64,000 nucleotides of DNA from Dyadobacter endophyticus (GTDB lineage: Bacteria > Bacteroidota > Bacteroidia > Cytophagales > Spirosomataceae). The stretch is taken from the NCBI RefSeq assembly GCF_014641595.1, contig NZ_BMIA01000005.1, forward strand, positions 372,001 to 436,000, in the 5' to 3' direction. Of this stretch, positions 40,641 through 49,964 are shown in pieces; the stretch's first letter is position 1; the number at the start of each line of letters is the position of its first letter. The notes beneath the pieces were generated by a model that made no database searches, was not told where the DNA came from, and saw only the letters and a list, made by a program, of their open reading frames with translations. The translations under genes were made by a program, and so were the position numbers.

Positions 40641-41672
40641 TCAGAACTTTGGACAAGAAAGCTGACGCTTGCGGGCTTTGGGACGCTTCGGTTTTGATTC
40701 AAGCGGAGCAAAAACATAAGAAAGCGAGATCTCATGTGCACCGCCGCTGCCCGCACCCAATGTCGAAATCGTCAAATCGTAGCTGTAACCGATAGAAAAT
40801 TTATCCTGACGGAACCCGGCGAGGAATATCAGCGACTCGTGGTTGTTGATATTTTGCTCGTATTTTTTGAAGGGAATGCCACGATACCAGGCCCCGATCA
40901 CCAGAGGCTCGATGGTTACGTACATCCCTGCATCAAACTGGTCGTACTTGCCCTGTTTTTTGTACATGATCGCCGGTGAAATCGTTTTTTCTTTGTCGAT
41001 TTCATCTCCCAGAAATGTATATCCTGCAAACGGAATGCGCAACCCGGCCTGCAAACTGGCTTTTACCGGCAGCCGCGCCTGGGTCAGGCTGGAAAATGCC
41101 TGATCGGGACGGTTGAGGTGATGTGCCGAAACACCGGCCCAGTACCAGTCGGAATAGAGCATCGCACCGGCACCAAAATCAGCGTAGAACACATTGGGCC
41201 CGCCCTTCGCAAATGGATCCTCCGAAGGCTGTCCCGTTAATCCGCCATTGTTATATTGATCGCCGAACGTCAGCCCGAAATAATCGAGGGTACGGGAAGC
41301 TACACCGCCCTGGATTCCCAGGCGTAGTGAAGTAAGCTCATTGAACTGGATCTGATACGAATATTGTAGTGCCGCCTCGGTCGATTTTAAATTCCCCAAC
41401 CCCTGGCTGTCCATTGTTACAAGCACGCCGACGCCACTGTTAAGGTTGGGTAGGAACATATCTGCACCGATGGACGTCGTCACAAAGTTGGCCGACAATG
41501 AAGGCCACTGGTTACGATAATTAATGGTCGCGCGCGGTGCCAGCGCCCCTCCGGCCAATGCGGGGTTAAGGTATAACGGGTTCGCATAGAACTGCGAGAA
41601 TTGCGGATCCTGGCTCCAACCTTTCAGGCAAAGCAGTGTCAGTAGAAAGAGAGGAAGTAAACGCTTGGTCAT
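40641..41672 (-). CDS. PorP/SprF-family type IX secretion membrane protein
   Basis: The product has 343 residues from ATG at 41672, chosen over the in-frame ATG at 41711 because it starts the signal peptide directly (MTKRLLPLFLLTLLCLKGWSQ). The mature protein begins DPQFSQFYANPLYLNPALAGG, which is the hallmark of PorP/SprF. Later strands form an outer membrane barrel (ISLSYVFAPLES). These proteins anchor or help export a T9SS type B substrate, and the divergent neighbour at 41897 carries exactly such a C-terminal domain. The tail is Lys/Arg-rich (KPKRPKARKRQ). Confidence 0.9.
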   Translation of the reverse strand: MTKRLLPLFLLTLLCLKGWSQDPQFSQFYANPLYLNPALAGGALAPRATINYRNQWPSLSANFVTTSIGADMFLPNLNSGVGVLVTMDSQGLGNLKSTEAALQYSYQIQFNELTSLRLGIQGGVASRTLDYFGLTFGDQYNNGGLTGQPSEDPFAKGGPNVFYADFGAGAMLYSDWYWAGVSAHHLNRPDQAFSSLTQARLPVKASLQAGLRIPFAGYTFLGDEIDKEKTISPAIMYKKQGKYDQFDAGMYVTIEPLVIGAWYRGIPFKKYEQNINNHESLIFLAGFRQDKFSIGYSYDLTISTLGAGSGGAHEISLSYVFAPLESKPKRPKARKRQLSCPKF

Positions 41673-41793
41673 AGATGTGTTGGCTTGCCGCTTACCTAAA
41701 AACGGCCCCATTCCGGGCTCAAAAAAATTACCTGATTAAATTCACAAATTATCCTCAAATTGCGTATTAATATTCAAAATAGAGTGGTTTTTA

Positions 41794-41842
41794 CGACATT
41801 ACCGCACAAAATTTTAACATTTTATTTTCGTTAGTAATGTCG
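41794..41842. promoter_or_regulatory. Inverted repeat in the PorP/CHU_C intergenic region
   Basis: CGACATTAC (41794-41802) and GTAATGTCG (41834-41842) form a perfect 9-bp inverted repeat with a 31-nt A/T-rich spacer, located between divergent genes. It could be a site for a DNA-binding protein or an RNA stem. The remainder of this 224-nt gap shows nothing else I can support. Confidence 0.35.
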
Positions 41843-41896
41843 GGTAACCTGAATATTCTATGAGGCGGCTAGGGGTGTTTGAACAAGTAACGAAAC

Positions 41897-44770
41897 ATGG
41901 GGCGATTTTATAATAGATATCACCGATTTTTTTATGTCTTCTGCCTGCTTATGCTCCTCGTCGGCGCAAATGCCATGGCGCAGACGCCCTTTCTGGCACA
42001 AGGACAATGCATGCAAAATCCTGATTGTGAAGCCGATTCGACTTCATTCCGGGACACCGTCAGCGTGGCCACAAAGTGGCAATGGAGCTTCGGCGAAGGC
42101 GGTGCAACCGATACCAGACGCAACCCGCAGCATTCCTACATGGCACCGGGTTCTTATACGGTTACTCTTGTCCGTACATTGAAAAGCGGAGCTTCCGAAA
42201 CGGTTTCCAAGGTCGTACAAATCGGCGAGTTGCCCCCCGAATTCCAGGAATGGAAAATCGATACCACCATCTGTAAAGGCGATACGCTGATCCTCGATCC
42301 TTATCCCAACGGGGCACCGGCTGGCGCCAAATATATATGGTATCCCAAAGGCGATACGACGCAGACCTTGAAAGTCGATAGTTCAGGCTGTTACTCGGTA
42401 GAGGTGATCATGCCCAACGGTTGTAAAATTCAGAACCGTATCAATGTAAAGATATGTATGGAACCGCAGGCGCAGGAAGGCTCCAAATGGTACTTCGGCG
42501 GTAATGCAGGTCTCGATTTTTCCAATACCCCTCCTTCCCCATTAACCGACGGCAAGCTGAATACGCCCGAAGGGACCTCTTCGATCGCCAACTCGAAAGG
42601 ACAGCTGCTCTTTTACTCCGATGGTATCAAGGTATGGAATAAGAACGGGGATGAAATGACCTGTACGTTCGGGGCATGCGCGCCGATGAAGGGTAGCCCG
42701 AATTCCACACAATCGGTCCTCATTGTGCCCCAGCCAACTTGCAGAGGCTGCGAGTACCTGTATAATGTATTCACGACATCGGATATCAATGGTGAAAAGC
42801 TACTGACAGTGAGTGTCGTAGATATGCGCCGCAACCATGGTCTTGGTCAGATTATTGAACAAAATACAACACTCCAAACTCCCACCACCGAGCGCATTGC
42901 CTCCGTCCGCAACGACCGGGACAGCACTTATTGGGTCGTTTCGCACGATTACGGCACCAACAAATTCCGCATTTTCCACGCGACGACCGGCGGCCTCGTA
43001 GAAGTAAGCGCCCCCGAGCTCGGTATGGCGCACGACAGCCTCAACAAGGCCGAAGGTTATATGAAATTTTCATCGCCCGACAGTACCACCGGCGAACGCC
43101 AGCTGGCAGTGGTAATCCCGGGACCTGCGCGAAACTATGTCGAGTTGTATAGTTTCAATGATTCAACGGGGACATTAACCTACAAAAAAACCATGGACCT
43201 CGGCCCCGCGCCGCCTATTGCCTATGGTATCGAATTCTCGCCGAGCGGTGAAAAAATGTATGTCTCGTTCCAGGGCGAAAACGGCACGAAATCCCTGTTG
43301 AAACAATATGACCTCTCGCTGCCCGACAGCCTCGTTATTGAGACGGCTATCACGATCGACAGTTCTGCTACCCAGAAATACGGCGCACTGCAGTTCGGCC
43401 CGGATGGGCGGATTTACATGGCTATTCAGGGGAGCGAGTATCTCGCGGTGATCGGTGAGCCGGAAGGAAATTCATTAACGGGCGTCGACTACGAACGTGA
43501 TGGCGCGAACCTCGGCGGTAAAAAAAGCCAGCTGGGGCTGCCGAATATGGTCCAGGATTTCACGCAGGAATCGCAGGGGCCTGGATTTGAGGCGGACGGA
43601 TTCTGTACGAACGAGCCTACGACTTTCCAAGCCAGCCCGATGTGCGACCCGATCGAGGACACGTATTCGTGGGACTTCCTTGGAGACGGCTCGTTCACAA
43701 CACCTTCCAAGCAGCAGCAAGCGACTTACACTTACACAAAGCCAGGCACCTACATGGTAGCCATGCGCGCCACCAACAAATGTACCGACACCACGATCGT
43801 CCAGGAGGTTACCATTTATGAAACACCTTCGAACATCAATTTGGGGCCCGACAAAGATACCTGCGGCGCCTACGTTCCGCTGGATATGAAGGTTAATGCG
43901 GAAGTTTATGCATGGATCAACCGCGGACGTGTTGTTGGCCGTGGCCGTACTTATAATGCCACTTCTACCGGCCGTTATATCGCTATCGCGTTCAACGGGC
44001 CGCAGGGCGATTGCTACGCTGCCGATACGATCGAGATTACGTTACGCAAGCCACCGGCGTTCTCCATCGGCCCCGACACTACATTATGCCGCGACAGTTC
44101 CATTGTGCTCCGGGTACAAAGCGACCGCTGGATCGAATACAAATGGAGTACCGGTGAAGGTACCCGGGAGGTGACGATCGGTCAGCCAGGACAATATATC
44201 GTGGTGGTTAAAGACAGAAACGACTGCTACAATTCCGACACGATCAAGGTAGGCGAGCTGCCTTCCCCAATCCTCGGCCTGGCGCCTGAAAACTACATTT
44301 GTATCCCCGACGGCCAATCCGTAACACTCGACGCCAACGGACGAGAGCCATATGAATATCTCTGGCCGCATTCGGGCGCGACAACGCAAACCATTACGGT
44401 GAATCAGGAAGGCAAATACATTGTACGCGCCACCAACAAGGAAGGCTGCGTAACCGAGCAAACCGCCGAAGTGATCGATAAATGCGAGCCGCGATTTTTT
44501 ATTCCCGACGCATTCACGCCCGATGGGGAAGGACATAACGAGATCCTTGAAATATTCGGGGCCTATTACACCAATTTCTCCATACGCATCTACAACCGCT
44601 GGGGTGAGGTTATTTATGCCACCACGGATATCGAAGCGCGCTGGGATGGAACTTATAAAGGCCTGAAAGTCCAACCGGGAAGCTATCCTTATGTGCTTTC
44701 CTATGAAGCCCTCTATTATCCCGAACGCAACCCGATCGTCAAGCGCGGTTCGGTGATGGTGATCCGCTAG
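41897..44770 (+). CDS. T9SS type B (CHU_C) surface protein with PKD domains
   Basis: The 957-residue protein has a signal peptide (about 10-29, GANAMAQ). It has a PKD domain (about 55-105, WQWSFGEGG to SYMAPGSYTVTL), a WD40/propeller-like central region (about 200-545, with repeated GLDFSN, QLLFYSDGIKVWN and LYNVFTTSD strands), and a second PKD (about 590-640, WDFLGDGSF, KPGTYMVAMRA). Ig-like repeats follow, then a C-terminal gliding-motility sorting domain (about 865-957, IPDAFTPDGEGHNEILEIFG and IYNRWGEVIYATTD). The last marks a type IX substrate, and the divergent PorP gene fits as its partner. It is probably surface-exposed or adhesive; function is not known. Confidence 0.9.
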   Translation: MGRFYNRYHRFFYVFCLLMLLVGANAMAQTPFLAQGQCMQNPDCEADSTSFRDTVSVATKWQWSFGEGGATDTRRNPQHSYMAPGSYTVTLVRTLKSGASETVSKVVQIGELPPEFQEWKIDTTICKGDTLILDPYPNGAPAGAKYIWYPKGDTTQTLKVDSSGCYSVEVIMPNGCKIQNRINVKICMEPQAQEGSKWYFGGNAGLDFSNTPPSPLTDGKLNTPEGTSSIANSKGQLLFYSDGIKVWNKNGDEMTCTFGACAPMKGSPNSTQSVLIVPQPTCRGCEYLYNVFTTSDINGEKLLTVSVVDMRRNHGLGQIIEQNTTLQTPTTERIASVRNDRDSTYWVVSHDYGTNKFRIFHATTGGLVEVSAPELGMAHDSLNKAEGYMKFSSPDSTTGERQLAVVIPGPARNYVELYSFNDSTGTLTYKKTMDLGPAPPIAYGIEFSPSGEKMYVSFQGENGTKSLLKQYDLSLPDSLVIETAITIDSSATQKYGALQFGPDGRIYMAIQGSEYLAVIGEPEGNSLTGVDYERDGANLGGKKSQLGLPNMVQDFTQESQGPGFEADGFCTNEPTTFQASPMCDPIEDTYSWDFLGDGSFTTPSKQQQATYTYTKPGTYMVAMRATNKCTDTTIVQEVTIYETPSNINLGPDKDTCGAYVPLDMKVNAEVYAWINRGRVVGRGRTYNATSTGRYIAIAFNGPQGDCYAADTIEITLRKPPAFSIGPDTTLCRDSSIVLRVQSDRWIEYKWSTGEGTREVTIGQPGQYIVVVKDRNDCYNSDTIKVGELPSPILGLAPENYICIPDGQSVTLDANGREPYEYLWPHSGATTQTITVNQEGKYIVRATNKEGCVTEQTAEVIDKCEPRFFIPDAFTPDGEGHNEILEIFGAYYTNFSIRIYNRWGEVIYATTDIEARWDGTYKGLKVQPGSYPYVLSYEALYYPERNPIVKRGSVMVIR

Positions 44771-44817
44771 GCTTTCCTTTTGCAGATTAAAACAGTTATT
44801 TTTGGTTAACCAATAAC

Positions 44818-44853
44818 AAACCAGCCGCCGCTGAACCGGACGGCTGGTTTTCA
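44818..44853 (+). terminator. Intrinsic terminator after the CHU_C gene
   Basis: A 10-bp stem (44818-44827 with 44841-44850) has a 13-nt loop and is followed by a T-run. It lies just before ruvB. Confidence 0.8.
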
Positions 44854-44871
44854 CTGCCTATTCAACCGACT

Positions 44872-45897
44872 ATGCGCCAGGATTATCTGTCCGGAGATAA
44901 AGAAAACCTTTCAAATACCGATAAAGACATCGAACGCGCATTGCGGCCGCTGTCTTTTGAGGATTTTACAGGGCAGGACAAGATTCTTGAAAACCTGAAA
45001 ATATTCGTGCAGGCGGCCCGCCAGCGTGGTGATGCCCTCGATCACGTCTTATTACACGGCCCTCCGGGTTTGGGTAAAACCACCTTATCGAATATCATTG
45101 CCAATGAGCTCGGTTCGGGGATCAAAATAACTTCGGGTCCCGTACTTGACAAGCCTAGTGATCTTGCCGGCCTGCTTACCAACTTACAGGAGCACGACGT
45201 CCTTTTTATCGACGAAATCCATCGTTTGAATCCTGTTGTGGAAGAATATCTCTATTCCGCCATGGAGGACTACAAGATCGACATCATGCTCGACAGCGGC
45301 CCCAATGCCCGCAGCATCCAGATCGGCCTCAACCCTTTCACGCTCATAGGCGCCACCACGCGCGCCGGCATGCTTACATCGCCCCTGCGTGCGCGGTTTG
45401 GGATCAATGCACGGCTGGAATATTACGATGCACAGCTGCTGACGTCCATTCTCAAACGTTCGGCTGCCATTTTGGGAACGCCGCTGGAAGATGATGCAGC
45501 CTATGAAATCGCGCGGCGCAGCCGCGGTACGCCCCGTATTGCCAACAATTTATTGCGCAGAACACGCGATTTTGCGCAGGTGAAAGGCAATGGCCGCATT
45601 ACCGTGGCCATTGCCGAAATGGCTTTGCAGGCATTGGATGTAGATCAGAACGGCCTCGATGAGATGGATAACCGCATTCTTAGCACGATTATTCAAAAAT
45701 TCAAAGGCGGGCCGGTAGGGTTGTCGACCATTGCTACTGCCTGTGGGGAAGAGGCCGAAACGATCGAGGAAGTTTACGAACCATTCCTGATCCAGGAGGG
45801 TTATATGAAGCGGACTTCCCGCGGACGGGAAGTGACTGAAAAAGCATTCAAGCACCTTGGCATATTGCCACGGCATCGTTCCGGCGAATTGTTCTGA
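44872..45897 (+). CDS. ruvB: Holliday junction branch migration ATPase
   Basis: RuvB is the AAA+ motor that drives branch migration with RuvA. The 341-residue protein has RPLSFEDFTGQDKI, Walker A GPPGLGKTTLS (about 64-74), Walker B FIDEIHRLNPVVEE (about 114-127), TRAGMLTSPLRARFG (about 164-178), and the C-terminal winged helix GFLIQEGYMKRTSRGREVTEKAFKHLG. ATG at 44872 is the first of the frame and gives a normal N-terminus. It is probably a single-gene unit. Confidence 0.97.
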   Translation: MRQDYLSGDKENLSNTDKDIERALRPLSFEDFTGQDKILENLKIFVQAARQRGDALDHVLLHGPPGLGKTTLSNIIANELGSGIKITSGPVLDKPSDLAGLLTNLQEHDVLFIDEIHRLNPVVEEYLYSAMEDYKIDIMLDSGPNARSIQIGLNPFTLIGATTRAGMLTSPLRARFGINARLEYYDAQLLTSILKRSAAILGTPLEDDAAYEIARRSRGTPRIANNLLRRTRDFAQVKGNGRITVAIAEMALQALDVDQNGLDEMDNRILSTIIQKFKGGPVGLSTIATACGEEAETIEEVYEPFLIQEGYMKRTSRGREVTEKAFKHLGILPRHRSGELF

Positions 45898-45985
45898 GCG
45901 TTAACTTTTTAAGAAGTTCTAACAATCACATACAAGTTAAGTTTAGAAATAGTAATTTTGCGGTGAATTAGCGTAACCGCCTCCT

Positions 45986-46411
45986 ATGATCGAAGTACTG
46001 GTTTCCGAAAAGTTAGTGGTGAGAGTGCCTTGTGCGGTGATTGAACATAATGGAAAAGTACTCGCCGGGCAGCGTAGCGCGGCATTGTCCTTCCCCCTTC
46101 AATGGGAATTTCCCGGCGGAAAACTCGAAAAAGGCGAAACAGACGAGCAGGCTCTCTTCCGTGAGATCATGGAAGAACTCAATGTGGCCGTTCAGATTAT
46201 CGATAAACTTCCCGAAACCTCCAAAGACCAGGGTTGGCGCGAAATCGTGCTGGTACCCTTCATCTGCAAGGTGAATACAACGGATTTTATCCTCACGGAG
46301 CATGAGCAAATCCTCTGGCTCGACCCTGAGGACCTGCCCAGCCTCGACTGGACGGAGGCCGATCTGAACGTGATCCAGAATTATTACGATTACCTAACGG
46401 CTAAAAGCTAA
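45986..46411 (+). CDS. Nudix hydrolase, MutT-like
   Basis: The 141-residue protein has VPCAVIEHNGKVLAGQRSAALSFPLQWEFPGGKLEKGETDEQALFREIMEELNV. The stretch from GGKLEKGE to REIMEEL is the Nudix box GX5EX7REUXEE (about 48-72). The PGGK with Ser-rich upstream part resembles 8-oxo-dGTP diphosphatases that clear oxidised nucleotides. The exact substrate is inferred. Its 3' end overlaps the convergent dihydroorotase gene by 18 nt. Confidence 0.88.
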   Translation: MIEVLVSEKLVVRVPCAVIEHNGKVLAGQRSAALSFPLQWEFPGGKLEKGETDEQALFREIMEELNVAVQIIDKLPETSKDQGWREIVLVPFICKVNTTDFILTEHEQILWLDPEDLPSLDWTEADLNVIQNYYDYLTAKS

Positions 46412-47755
46412 CCGCTTTCCTCTCACCGTTTCATCAAACTTCCCGTTCTCATAAGCCAGGTGCCCCGACACGAATGTATGGGTAATGCGTGAATGAAACT
46501 CCGTGCCGTTAAACGGCGACCAGCCGCATTTAGCGTAAATGGTCGAAGGATCGACCTGTGTCGTCGCATTTGGATCGACGAGGATCAGATCTGCCCAATA
46601 TCCTTCGCGAATGTAGCCGCGGTCTTTGATATTGAAAAGATCGGCCACGGCGTGACTCATTTTCTCGGCAACACGATCGATAGAAATTTTTCCTGCCCTG
46701 CTTAGTTCGAGCATTACGTTCAAAGTATGCTGTACCAGCGGCAAGCCTGACGGCGCTTGCCAGTAATGCTGCGCCTTTTCTTCGATCGTGTGCGGCGCAT
46801 GGTCCGTTGCGATCACATCAATACGGTTATCCAGCACCGCTTGCAGGATCGCTTCTTTATGATGCGGCGCCTTAATGGCCGGATTACACTTGATTTCGTT
46901 GCCTAATGTCCGGTAGTCTTCCGCATCGAACCACAGATGGTGAACGCAGGCCTCGGCAGTCACGAGCTTCGGTTGGCCGTTCGCAAGTAGTATTTTGCCA
47001 TTTTTGCGGGTTCCTGGTTCGAATAAATGCACCTCGTCGCCGGTAGAAATATGCAGGATATGCAGGCGCGTACCATGCTTATGGGCAAGCGAGCTCGCAA
47101 AAGTGGAAGATTTCAGGCAAGCCTCTTCGTTCCGGATCAATGCATGAATATCGTAAGGCACATTATCGCCATACTTCTCTTTGAAGAATGCCATTCTGGC
47201 CTTCACGGTCGGCTCGTCTTCGCAATGCGTCGCGATTATGCAAGGTGCATTCGCAAAGAGTCTTTCGAGCACTTCGGGCGCATCTACCAGCATATTTCCC
47301 GTTGAGGAGCCCATAAATATCTTGATACCGCACACTTGGGTAGGGTCGGTACGCATCACTTCATCATAGTTGTCGTTCGACGCACCCATGAAGAAAGAGT
47401 AATTGGCAAGGGACGTGTTGGCGCCGATCTGGTATTTGTCTTCCAGCAACTGCTGAGTCAGTGTATTGGGGACGGTGTTAGGCATTTCCATGAATGAAGT
47501 AACCCCGCCGGCAACAGCCGCTTTCGATTCTGTATGAATATTCGCCTTATGCGTAAGTCCCGGCTCGCGGAAGTGTACCTGGTCGTCGATCACACCCGGC
47601 ATTAGAAAAAGCCCTTTTGCATCAATTATCCTGTCCGCTTGCACATGCTGTAAGTCCCGTTCGATTTTTTTAATGTGACCATTTTCAATTATTACGTCTA
47701 AATACTGAACCTGGTTTTCATTTACTACCTGGGCATTTAAGATCAGCGTTGTCAT
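46394..47755 (-). CDS. pyrC: Dihydroorotase (Bacteroidota type)
   Basis: The product has 453 residues from ATG at 47755, chosen over the in-frame ATG at 47785 because it starts the first beta strand (MTTLILNAQVVN). It cyclises carbamoyl-aspartate to dihydroorotate in pyrimidine synthesis. The metal-site strand reads GVIDDQVHFREPGLTHKAN. The first His of the usual HxH is Gln here, as in other Bacteroidota dihydroorotases from memory. Further sites are SFMEMPNT, IIATHCEDE, HILHISTGDE and VIATDHAPHT. It is convergent with the Nudix gene and divergent from comF. Confidence 0.88.
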   Translation of the reverse strand: MTTLILNAQVVNENQVQYLDVIIENGHIKKIERDLQHVQADRIIDAKGLFLMPGVIDDQVHFREPGLTHKANIHTESKAAVAGGVTSFMEMPNTVPNTLTQQLLEDKYQIGANTSLANYSFFMGASNDNYDEVMRTDPTQVCGIKIFMGSSTGNMLVDAPEVLERLFANAPCIIATHCEDEPTVKARMAFFKEKYGDNVPYDIHALIRNEEACLKSSTFASSLAHKHGTRLHILHISTGDEVHLFEPGTRKNGKILLANGQPKLVTAEACVHHLWFDAEDYRTLGNEIKCNPAIKAPHHKEAILQAVLDNRIDVIATDHAPHTIEEKAQHYWQAPSGLPLVQHTLNVMLELSRAGKISIDRVAEKMSHAVADLFNIKDRGYIREGYWADLILVDPNATTQVDPSTIYAKCGWSPFNGTEFHSRITHTFVSGHLAYENGKFDETVRGKRLAFSR

Positions 47756-47814
47756 GGGCGGCGGCGATTGATTGATGTCGTGCAAAGGTATTCAGACAGG
47801 TTGAAATTCACTCA

Positions 47815-48522
47815 TTGAATCACACAAAAATGAACCTGAAACAACTTCTCCGAGATTTCGCCGATCTGCTTTTTCCGCGCTGCTGCGAGAGCTGCGACCA
47901 GATACTGCAAGGCAATGAAGCCACTATTTGTACGCTTTGCCGCATTACGCTGCCGCGCATCGGTTCCGCCGGTCTGAATAGCGAGTCGCTCCAATTCAAG
48001 TTTGTGAACCTTACGGAAGTGCACGCTACGCATTCATTTCTATTATTCACAAAAAGAAGTAAAGTGCAAAAGCTCTTGCATGCATTGAAATACAAAGGCA
48101 ATAAGGACGTAGGGATATTGCTAGGGCAGATGTTTGGTCAGGAATTGAAGGCATCAGGACATTTACCGGAAGCCGAAATCATCTTGAGCATTCCGCTTCA
48201 TCCTAAAAAGCGGAAGCAACGAGGCTATAATCAAAGCGATCTGCTCGCCGAAGGCTTTTCCAGCGCTACAAATATCCCATGGTCCGGGGCAATGCTGGAA
48301 CGGGTTAAATACACGGCAACGCAGACCGGCAAAAGCAAACTGGAAAGACGGGAGAATGTGCAAGGGGTATTTGCCGTCAAACAAGGTTTTTGCCCGCAAA
48401 GCGCAATCCTGATCGATGATGTTCTTACCACCGGCGCTACACTCGAAGAATGTGCCAGAACACTCCTTACTACCGGGTGCAAGCGCTTTTACATTCTGAC
48501 CATCGCATTGGCACAGCATTAA
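47815..48522 (+). CDS. ComF-family phosphoribosyltransferase-like protein
   Basis: The 235-residue protein starts with a short zinc-ribbon segment (LFPRCCESCDQILQGNEATICTLCRITLPR, about 20-50, four Cys). It then has a phosphoribosyltransferase domain with SIPLHPKKRKQRGYNQSDLLAEGF and the PRPP loop SAILIDDVLTTGATLEECARTL. This is the ComF/GntX family layout; in some species it is needed for DNA uptake. ATG at 47830 (MNLKQLLRD) is an alternative start five codons in. The substrate is unknown. It is divergent from dihydroorotase. Confidence 0.88.
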   Translation: MNHTKMNLKQLLRDFADLLFPRCCESCDQILQGNEATICTLCRITLPRIGSAGLNSESLQFKFVNLTEVHATHSFLLFTKRSKVQKLLHALKYKGNKDVGILLGQMFGQELKASGHLPEAEIILSIPLHPKKRKQRGYNQSDLLAEGFSSATNIPWSGAMLERVKYTATQTGKSKLERRENVQGVFAVKQGFCPQSAILIDDVLTTGATLEECARTLLTTGCKRFYILTIALAQH

Positions 48523-48525
48523 CAT

Positions 48526-48560
48526 CAAAAAGCCGCCATTCGGAGAACAGCGGCTTTTTG
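48526..48560. terminator. Bidirectional terminator between comF and the GldJ-like gene
   Basis: A perfect 11-bp stem (48526-48536 with 48550-48560) has a 13-nt loop, with A-run and T-run flanks. It serves the convergent gene pair. Confidence 0.85.
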
Positions 48561-48579
48561 ATTGATATTATTCAATGCA

Positions 48580-49842
48580 TTACTCTTTGTGAGTTCCGGT
48601 TGCGATCATCGCGCAGCGGAAACCTACCATTGCAGTAGCAGAGTCCTGATCCATGTAGCGGCGTGTTCCTGGCGACAACCAGTAAGCAACGTCAGACCAT
48701 GAACCACCTTTATAAACTCTCAGCTTATCGTCAACCATCGAGTTGCTGTTCTTGGTATCGTAGTTTTTGGCTTCATCCTGATAACCGTCGCGACGGAACG
48801 AGTTCAAGTCGTTTACATCAGAATTGGAAAGCGGACGGTACACGTCATAAACCCATTCGCTCACGTTACCTGCCATGTCATAAAGACCGTTGTCGTTTGC
48901 CGGATACGAACGAATTTCTTGTGTGATGATCGCACCGTCATTAGATTTACCTGCAATACCCGCATAGTCACCAGGACCGCGTTTGAAGTTCGCAAGCATT
49001 GTTCCCTGCTTACGACCCCGTGGCTGGCGCATAGTAGAACCATCCCATGGATAAATTCTCGAGTTGGCCTGATTTTCGTCCGAATATTGCGTTCCGATCA
49101 TTGCCATGGCCGCATATTCGAACTCGGCTTCTGTCGGAAGGCGGTATGGAGGCATTACGTAACCGCTTTCGATGCGTAGTTGTGGCGCGGGAGCGTCAGC
49201 AGCTGCAACAGCTTCGCCTTCTGCTTTTTTCTTCTTGCCGAAAGAGAATCCTCTTTTCTTCTTACCACCACTTGCGGCGGCGGCGCCTTTCTGATTGTTG
49301 GCCTGGCTTACAGCAGCGGTACGCCATGCGCAGTAGTCGTTAGCCTGAACCCATGAAACGCCTACCACAGGGTATAAGCGGAAGCCTGGGTGACGCAGGT
49401 ACATGGTTACGTAAGAGTCGTTGAATGACAGTTCGTTATACCAAACGTTTGTATCGGGAAGCGCTTTTGCGTAAAACTCTTCCGAAGAATCTCTCTGAAT
49501 CGCATTCAAGTATTCGAGGTAGTGGACGTTCGCCACTTCCGTCTGGTCCATGTAGAAGGACTGGATACTAACGGTTCTTTTCGGGTTGTCCCGCCGCGCC
49601 ATCACATCCTCTTCCAGCGAACCCATCGTAAAACGGCCACCTTCAATGTACACAAGGTCGGGACCGGCTGGCAAAGCTTTGTATTGCTTTACTTCAAACC
49701 CGTCTTTTCCGTTGTAAGCCAAGCCTGTTTTGGAGCTGGTCTTGCCAGGCTTCAAGCTGGTTGGCTTCTTTTTACTACACGCAGTTGCCGCTAATAACAC
49801 AATCAGAATCAGCGCGATCGACCGGGTACCCATCTTTTGCAT
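48580..49842 (-). CDS. gldJ: GldJ/GldK-type SUMF1-domain lipoprotein (gliding/T9SS)
   Basis: The product has about 420 residues from ATG at 49842; in-frame Met codons at 49851 and 49833 are close alternatives. A lipobox (VLLAATAC, Cys about 22) makes it a lipoprotein. The SUMF1/FGE-like domain follows: VYIEGGRFTMGSLEEDV, WVQANDYCAWRTA, RLPTEAEFEYAAM, GNVSEWVYDVYRP, YKGGSWSDVAYWLSPGTRRYMDQDSATAMVGFRC. An unusual Lys-rich insert (about 188-215, GGKKKRGFSFGKKKKAEGEA) interrupts the fold. GldJ and GldK are core type IX secretion and gliding proteins; GldJ fits better by length and sequence, but I cannot exclude GldK. It lies after mfd on the same strand. Confidence 0.75.
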   Translation of the reverse strand: MQKMGTRSIALILIVLLAATACSKKKPTSLKPGKTSSKTGLAYNGKDGFEVKQYKALPAGPDLVYIEGGRFTMGSLEEDVMARRDNPKRTVSIQSFYMDQTEVANVHYLEYLNAIQRDSSEEFYAKALPDTNVWYNELSFNDSYVTMYLRHPGFRLYPVVGVSWVQANDYCAWRTAAVSQANNQKGAAAASGGKKKRGFSFGKKKKAEGEAVAAADAPAPQLRIESGYVMPPYRLPTEAEFEYAAMAMIGTQYSDENQANSRIYPWDGSTMRQPRGRKQGTMLANFKRGPGDYAGIAGKSNDGAIITQEIRSYPANDNGLYDMAGNVSEWVYDVYRPLSNSDVNDLNSFRRDGYQDEAKNYDTKNSNSMVDDKLRVYKGGSWSDVAYWLSPGTRRYMDQDSATAMVGFRCAMIATGTHKE

Positions 49843-49964
49843 GCAAATCATTGCTTTAAAGTGACTTAAGTGTTTGGTATTTTATAGTATGCGAAACCGC
49901 AAATGTATGAAATCAATCGATATTATTTTTAAAAATCAATTATCAGGTAACGGAGGCCTGTTTG

